Part shown: positions 58,520-64,000 of the stretch, one piece after another | Numbering within the stretch: position 1 is the first letter of the stretch | Layout: the number at the start of each line of letters is the position of its first letter | NCBI RefSeq assembly: GCF_020921035.1 | Contig: NC_063158.1 | Coordinates: 26,832,962 to 26,896,961, forward strand | Source: Rhodamnia argentea | Lineage: Eukaryota; Streptophyta; Magnoliopsida; Myrtales; Myrtaceae | Length of the DNA stretch: 64,000 nucleotides | Direction of reading: 5' to 3' | Translations under genes and position numbers: made by a program | The notes under the pieces: model-generated | Database searches by the model: none | Seen by the model: the letters and a program-made list of their open reading frames with translations, nothing else | What the model was told of the DNA's origin: nothing

Positions 58520-58749
58520 ACAAAAAACCCTAAATATATACTAGATCGAGATAAAAATTTCCCCGAAACAGGAATAGGTTCCTCATTTTCGTATAATCAT
58601 TATAGGTCACATTACAAGTTTGGTATAGGTTCCTCAATATTTGGCATTTGGAACCTACACTGCATATCTTGGAACTTGGAATCGGATAGGTTCCCATGGG
58701 TTTAGTTCCAAGTTCTAGGTTCCGCCCTGGAACCATACTCACCCCCATC
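58520..58749 (-). mobile_element. Truncated relative of the 624-bp hAT MITE
   Basis: Read on the minus strand, the right end begins GGGGGTGAGTATGGTTCCAG and continues with GGAACCTAGAACTTGGAAC. It is clearly related to the left end of the element at 15075 (GATGAGCATGGTTTCAAGG). The left terminus and target duplication are missing. Confidence 0.6.
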
Positions 58750-60377
58750 AATTTATTATTGTTTCAAGCTTAGTTAAACAAGATCTCAAGGTCGCTTTGG
58801 GCCGCGCATTCTCTTCTGGCTATGTTGAAATCTGCTTCATAATGATGGCATAAGAAGTGTTTCGCACTTCTTCTCATGTATTGACCATAGAGAGGCTATA
58901 TAAGATGGTGGACTTTTGCCTCCAAAAACTAGAAAAGGCAAAGAACGTCGATTTTCTTGGAAATTTGCATGTTTTCGTCATTTTGGGGTGCCGGTTACCC
59001 ATACTAAAATTTAGAAAATATATGCCTTCTTTGCTCCAAGGAATTGCTGCTGCTTCAGCATACGCTGGCCGACGTAGAAAGTAAATCATTTTGCCAAAGA
59101 ATACTACGAGTCATTAAGCTCAAAGCTTTCACCAAAAAAATAAAAATTGAGCTCAAAGCAGAGAGGTTTTGCACTCGCTTCCTCTTCCCAAGGTAAGCAT
59201 GGAATATTATCTATTGTTTATGAGCTTACACATCCTGTTCTGGCCCTTCTTATGCAAACTTGTACTTTTTTCGATTCAAGTTACATTGAAACCAGATAAA
59301 GTGGATTTACCCTACTTCTCCTACTCGTCCAGTGACGTTACTGGGGGGATTTTCCTGCAGTGCATGTAAATCAGCATATTCTTCTTCGCTCCTTATATTT
59401 CTTCAGTATAATACTGCTGGTGTTGATACCACTAAAACTTTTCATTTGTAATTGCTTCAGGGTTTGATGTTGGAGAGCTTTTGGAAGGGGGCCTGGACGA
59501 TGGGAATGTTTGGAGGCTTCAGCGGCACGTATCGCAAACTTGTACCAGACCAGCTGATGGTGAGAAGAAGCTTGGAAAAGATGGCTTCGTAGTGGCTATA
59601 ATTTCTCAACAAAAAAGAGGCAAGTTTTCATCCGTATGACCTTGTGTTGGCCTTACAATGTATCAAGCTCGAAATCTATTTTCCTGATCCAAATTGAGGC
59701 CTTCTTATTGTTGTCCTTGGCACTGTAATGTGCTAGTAAAAGGGGCCAGTGTCCAAGAATTGTAGTGTAAGCTAGCCTCCGACATTAGCTGGACATCATG
59801 CTTATGAGTCAGCGACAGAATGAGTTTTCTCAGATCAGCTTCGATAGATGCTTTCCCAGGACTATCCTATCTCATTTCGTATTTGACAAGACTAAAATCA
59901 TAGGCCCTTTCTCCTTGGAAGAGAGAATCGGAGTTATTATTTGGTGAAATTTTATGGTAGATGAAGGGACCATAATTTGTTGAGTATTGAATACGATCAC
60001 ACTGTTTGTTTGGCAGTAAAACCCGGGATTGGAGGCTTTGCCGCTTCAGTATTGATGCAGCGACACCCTAAACTCTGCAGATTGTTGGTCTTTGTGGCTG
60101 GCTCCCCGCTTCAAGGTGATTAATTCTTGAGCATCTTTCCCTTAATCAGATTATAAGTCTTCGAAACAACGAGAAAAGATCAAGTTCACTATTATTCAGA
60201 CTCTTTTGAAGCGATTTAATTCTTCTAGAACATTTCCCCAACTTGAATGATCAACAACATCGCAACGGTAGATCGATTGGGATGTAGCTTACAAGTTGTT
60301 GTATTAAGTTAATTGACATTCTTTGACAGGCCTTCGTCTCTCGATCTTTCAGATCCAAAAATGTTAACAAACTAAGA
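58750..60377 (+). other. Unrecognised exon-like fragments
   Basis: Several plus-strand segments look like exons with acceptor and donor signals but fit no family I can name with confidence. One is about 59281-59361 (VTLKPDKVDLPYFSYSSSDV). Another is about 59461-59620 (after TGCTTCAG; frame GELLEGGLDDGNVWRLQRHV). A third is about 60018-60115 (after TTTGGCAG; FAASVLMQRHPKLCRLLVF then VAGSPLQG). The last faintly recalls the trunk domain of Sec23/Sec24 proteins. They may be remains of one old gene. Confidence 0.25.
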
Positions 60378-61462
60378 TGGTGACACCTAAATTTTATCTC
60401 GTAGATTTATCATTCAACTTATAAGAAAATTAACCGGCTGAACTCGACTCTTGTACAAAAATATCAATGTTGAATAGTCTGCATTAGCATTGTATTCAGA
60501 TTCTAATAGCATTTAGGGCTAGGTCATTCGGATCGAGGATGTCGCAAAGGGTAAAGTGGATAATAATTCCAAAGATTGGTATCCATCTTGACCATGGTTG
60601 ACCGAATTTGACCTAGGTTTACTGTGCTTGACAGAGTTGATCGAATTTCAAGATGAGATAATCCATGTTGGCCCAATCTTCATCAGTCTTGATCTAGAGA
60701 TTTAAATCATATTCGAAGCCAAGATTGGTTCAAATACGGATTCAAGATTAATTCGAGATTGGCTCAAGATGGGTCGAGATTGCGATTGCGTTGAGGATTG
60801 GCAGAACACGGGAATTTGATCGTCGATTCATTTGTTACCCCAATGCGAACCACTCATTAAAATAGTCAAGTCAAAGTCAACCACCAGTGTTTCGAAATAG
60901 GAATTGGCCATATACATGCTCGTGTTTTGCATCGAAAGCTCAAAACCTAACTTTGACCCAATTTAAAATACGACCCACGGAATAAGTCCATAGTGGAAAA
61001 GATTGGTGCTTGTTAAATATATCTTGAATCTATGTACTCAGTCTGGTTCAACACCTGACCCGACATATTTTTTTATATGGCCCAAAAGTGGAAAAAAAAA
61101 TTGAGATCTAGTTCGTGACGCGGAGAGTTAAGCCGATAGGCCCAACTCGAAGCAAGCGAACAAATCTCTATAGTAGTACGAACAGATCTCTATGGGGGTT
61201 CGAGGGCAACACCCCCGAGAAAATATTTTTGGGCTCTATTTATATTGCGGCTAGGGTTTTTTTGTTAAGATTGAGAATTTTCCTTACATGAGAGACTTGT
61301 GAGCCGTGTATTTTTGTTCAGTCGATAAGACTTACTTCTGTAATTTGTACCCTCTTTGATTATAGTGGAATCTTGTTTTGCCTCGCCCGTAGACGTAAAT
61401 CACCTTCATCGAACCACGTAAATCATTGTGTTCTGTGTTTGTTTTTCGCATTTGTTACAACA
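60378..61462 (+). mobile_element. Solo LTR (retrotransposon)
   Basis: It starts TGGTGACACCTAAATTTTAT, similar to the terminus of the 3.08-kb LTR, and ends TTTGTTACAACA. Near the 3' end are a TATA-like TATTTATATTG (about 61239), GGCTAGGGTTTTTTTG and GAACCACGTAAATC, an arrangement common in LTR U3-R-U5 regions. Internally there are many copies of CAAGATT/CGAGATTGG-like motifs (60640-60800). No clear target duplication and no internal domain were found. Confidence 0.45.
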
Positions 61463-63093
61463 GTGCTGCCATGCACAAGATTCAAACAAACGCAATTAAG
61501 ATGTTATCATAGCTAAATCGGACCTTCGTCACTGAAAGCGCAATATGGCTTAAATTGAGGATTTTGAACTCCTCGTCCGCGACAAATAGCCAATCAATAT
61601 GGCTTGTGACATTGGTCTATGCATAATTTCTCAAAGCGTAGAGTTGTCCTCCGCATGCATGTCGAGTTGAGAACAAACCAAACACCTCTTTTTTAATCTT
61701 CTTGAAATCATCTCGAATTTTTGTTAATACTATTGTGAGGGCGTGCCACGGGAATGGAATCACCTATCATCACGAAACCTTAAATATGTTCCCGACTCCA
61801 ATCTTACGTCAAATTTAAGCAAAATATGTTCGTTGGACCGAGTAAATCATGCCGTGACATTTCCTAGTAAATGCTCGATTTTTCTAAAGCTTTTTTCTTT
61901 TCTTTTCTATAATCACAAGCTCACCATAAAAGGAACATAAAATACGCGTATGACCCGCATCAAGTTAGTATCCTAAATGCAAATTGGGTGGAATGATTAC
62001 CGAGTATCTATTGATTCATATATATTTATTGAATGAACTTTCTTTGCTATCAAGACTAAAAATGATTCTCCCCTTAGGTGCGCACACTTTCATTAGTGGA
62101 AGAAGAAGAAAACAGGAAAAAGAAAAAGTGGACGAGGCATTAAGTTAAGAGTGAATAAAGAATGTCATTAATTCGTGCGTAACATTTGTCACATGATAAC
62201 TAGATCTTACTTTGTTTTCCCAGTAAGAAGCACTAAAATGAAGCGGGAAAAAGCAAAAAAAAAGCGAACGGAAAGGTCAATTAATAAGGCAAGAAAGGGC
62301 GGAGACAGACAAATGCATTCTCGCTCTTTCGCAAAAAATAAATGATTTAGATGATATTTTTCTAGAATTGATCTCATGTATCAAAGATAATTAGTAGATG
62401 AAATTTTTTTTCATCACCGACAACATCTTATGTCTAAATATTTTCATGGACGATGAAAGTATTTTTCATTTAATCATTTTTACAAGTGATATAGATGTTC
62501 AATTTTAGAAAAGAAAAATTTAAATCATTCATTTTTCATGAGACAAATTAAGCCTTATTTATAGTGATCTTTTCTTCTTCTGTTTTTGTCGGCCAATATG
62601 GTGCTAGCAAAAGAATTCCAACCGAGAGTTAAACAAACATATGCATGTGCAGTTTTTTTCACAGCAAATGTGATGCTTTAGAAAAATCTTTTTCTAAAAA
62701 TCACTTTCTAGAAAAATAATAATAATTTTCAGTGTTTGACTAAAATCTGAAAATAAATTGAAAAATATTTTTTGTTGTTTGGTAAGGAAAATGGAGCTTG
62801 ATTTTATGCATCGTCATTTGGCAGGAAATGGTTAACATGGACGTCGGTTGTCCTATGTAGTATGACTGATGCTAACATAAATAATTTTTATAAATTTAAG
62901 GGATGTGTACACTATAAGTCCTAAAACTTGTCACGAAAATATAATCAAATTCTAAAACTTGTCAAGTTGATGCAATCAAGTCCTTTTGTTCACCGTTTGT
63001 TTAGCTAATGAATAATGCTAAGATGACATTATTTTAATCTTTTATTCAAATTATATTTAAATTAGATTTTTTTTTGTCAAATATGTGAACTAG
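61463..63093. other. Intergenic, with part of a repeat near 62.9 kb
   Basis: No gene was recognised. Around 62915-62985 the sequence has AAGTCCTAAAACTTGTCA repeated in variant form, resembling the arms of foldback MITE 2. It may be the outer arm of the element that follows. Confidence 0.4.
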
Positions 63094-63781
63094 ATTAAGA
63101 AAAACTAAAAATGAAAAGCTAAAATTTTATTTTAAAAATAAAACTGAAAATAAATGTTGAAAAATGGCATGATCGCCTATGCGGGACAGCCGCTGTATCT
63201 AGCCATCGCCGGAGGAGGTCCGTCGGACTTGGAAGAGGGTGGCTTGCCATGGTTGGGCCCGGGCGAGGGCGCCTAGAACTGGGTGTGGCGAAGGCCGGCC
63301 ATTAGTTTGTCTTATCACACATTTTTGGTTATGCTCACGTTTTCCCTTTTCTCTCTCGCATGGCCACCGCAATAATCGTCTTGAGAGAAGAATCAATCAC
63401 AATTTAGCGTTCGCTGTTGGCCCTTCTTCTTTTGTTTCCGTTTCTTGATTGATTGTTGAGGGGCGATTGCTTTCTCGATTTGATTTTTGAAGCATATGGT
63501 TGCAAAAAGTTAGAAACCCCCTTTTTGCAGATTCTTGAGGGTTTCTCTTGGCCTCTTCGTGACGATGAATAAGATCCGGGCACACCGGGGCTCCGCGAGG
63601 CCTCGTTCTGCCCGGGCGAGGGCCAGCCACCCTCGCTCGGGGCCGGCGACCTCTACCAGCCCCTCCGGCGATGGGCGGCGGCGACAGCATCCACCGGTGA
63701 TCTACCATTTTTCTTTTTTTATTTTTAGTTTTATTTTTTTCAATAAGATTTTAGTTTTTCTTTTTTAGTTTTTCTTTATTG
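63094..63781. mobile_element. Foldback element with GC-rich core
   Basis: The left arm, 63094-63156 (AAGAAAAACTAAAAATGAAA...), pairs with the right arm, 63719-63781, whose complement begins AAGAAAAACTAAAAAAGAAA. Match over about 60 bp is roughly 85 percent by eye. The core holds two GC-rich blocks (63175-63300 and 63570-63700) with related motifs GGGCCCGGGCGAGGGC and GCCCGGGCGAGGGCC. No coding content is supported. Confidence 0.65.
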
Positions 63782-63819
63782 AATTTAAATATTTAACCAA
63801 AAAGAATGCTTTAAATAAA

Positions 63820-64000
63820 ATTTGATAGATTATTGCATATATACCAAAAGATCCAAAGATCAATTTGTGATTTATCATTATATGTTGATGATATACTTAT
63901 TGCTAGCATTAATATGGAGTTTGCTAATACGGTCAAAAATTGTTTGTGTTCCAATTTTGAGATAAAAGATATGGGTGAATCTGCATACATTTTTGAAATT
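63820..64000 (+). pseudogene. Copia reverse-transcriptase fragment, cut by the window edge
   Basis: From 63878 the frame reads LYVDDILIASINMEFANTVK then NCLCSNFEIKDMGESAYIFE. This is the catalytic YVDD block of Ty1/copia reverse transcriptase and the motif downstream of it. The piece immediately upstream (DYCIYTKRSKDQFVI, about 63826-63870) is in a different frame, so there is a frameshift within the domain. It continues past 64000. Confidence 0.85.

Noticed and set aside
1..64000. CRISPR arrays, bacterial operons, integrated plastid or viral genomes
   Set aside because: No regularly spaced repeats, no prokaryotic gene organisation, and no organellar or viral gene order was seen; the content is typical plant nuclear DNA.

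Overview
Plant nuclear DNA from a dicot: intron-rich GT-AG genes, plastid and mitochondrial targeted proteins, TIR immune-receptor exons, copia and hAT elements, SINEs and foldback MITEs. The L6-like TIR exons and the repeat types would fit a Myrtaceae (Eucalyptus-like) genome, but that is inference. The three housekeeping gene models were rebuilt exon by exon; all internal junctions are phase-consistent.

Layout. (1) 1-13.4 kb, minus strand: NAP1 of the SCAR/WAVE actin complex, 23 coding exons in the window, with the C-terminus running off the left edge. (2) 13.8-17.83 kb: two tandem copies of a repeat that ends at the stop codon of the next gene; only the first copy carries a 624-bp hAT-type MITE. 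(3) 17.83-22.43 kb, minus: a complete nine-exon chaperonin-60 alpha gene (CPNA2-like). (4) 23.20-29.17 kb, plus: a complete nine-exon COQ3, divergent from the chaperonin gene across 765 bp. (5) 31.8-33.6 kb: an LRR receptor gene cut off inside its LRRs and joined to a decayed copia element. (6) 33.87-37.54 and 45.94-47.61 kb: three copies of a four-exon TIR-linker-TIR-linker gene with no NB-ARC or LRR. The third copy is separated from the first two by a zone of gene fragments (chaperonin, glycine cleavage H protein, PPR), a SINE and three foldback elements. (7) 49.6-58.5 kb: a transposon nest. A copia-like LTR is split by a second LTR-like unit that itself contains a 3.08-kb solo LTR and a 2.96-kb hAT with dead transposase. 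(8) 58.5-64 kb: repeat remnants, another LTR, a GC-cored foldback and a copia reverse-transcriptase fragment at the right edge.

The most unusual content is the TIR array. Each unit can splice in frame into a two-TIR protein (409-450 aa) that starts with a hydrophobic segment in two of the three copies. The first TIR keeps NADase-type features in two of three units, but the catalytic Glu is Val in the middle unit. The second TIR keeps the Glu but has a rewritten BB loop. Whether these are true double-TIR proteins or alternating pairs of short TIR genes cannot be settled from DNA alone.
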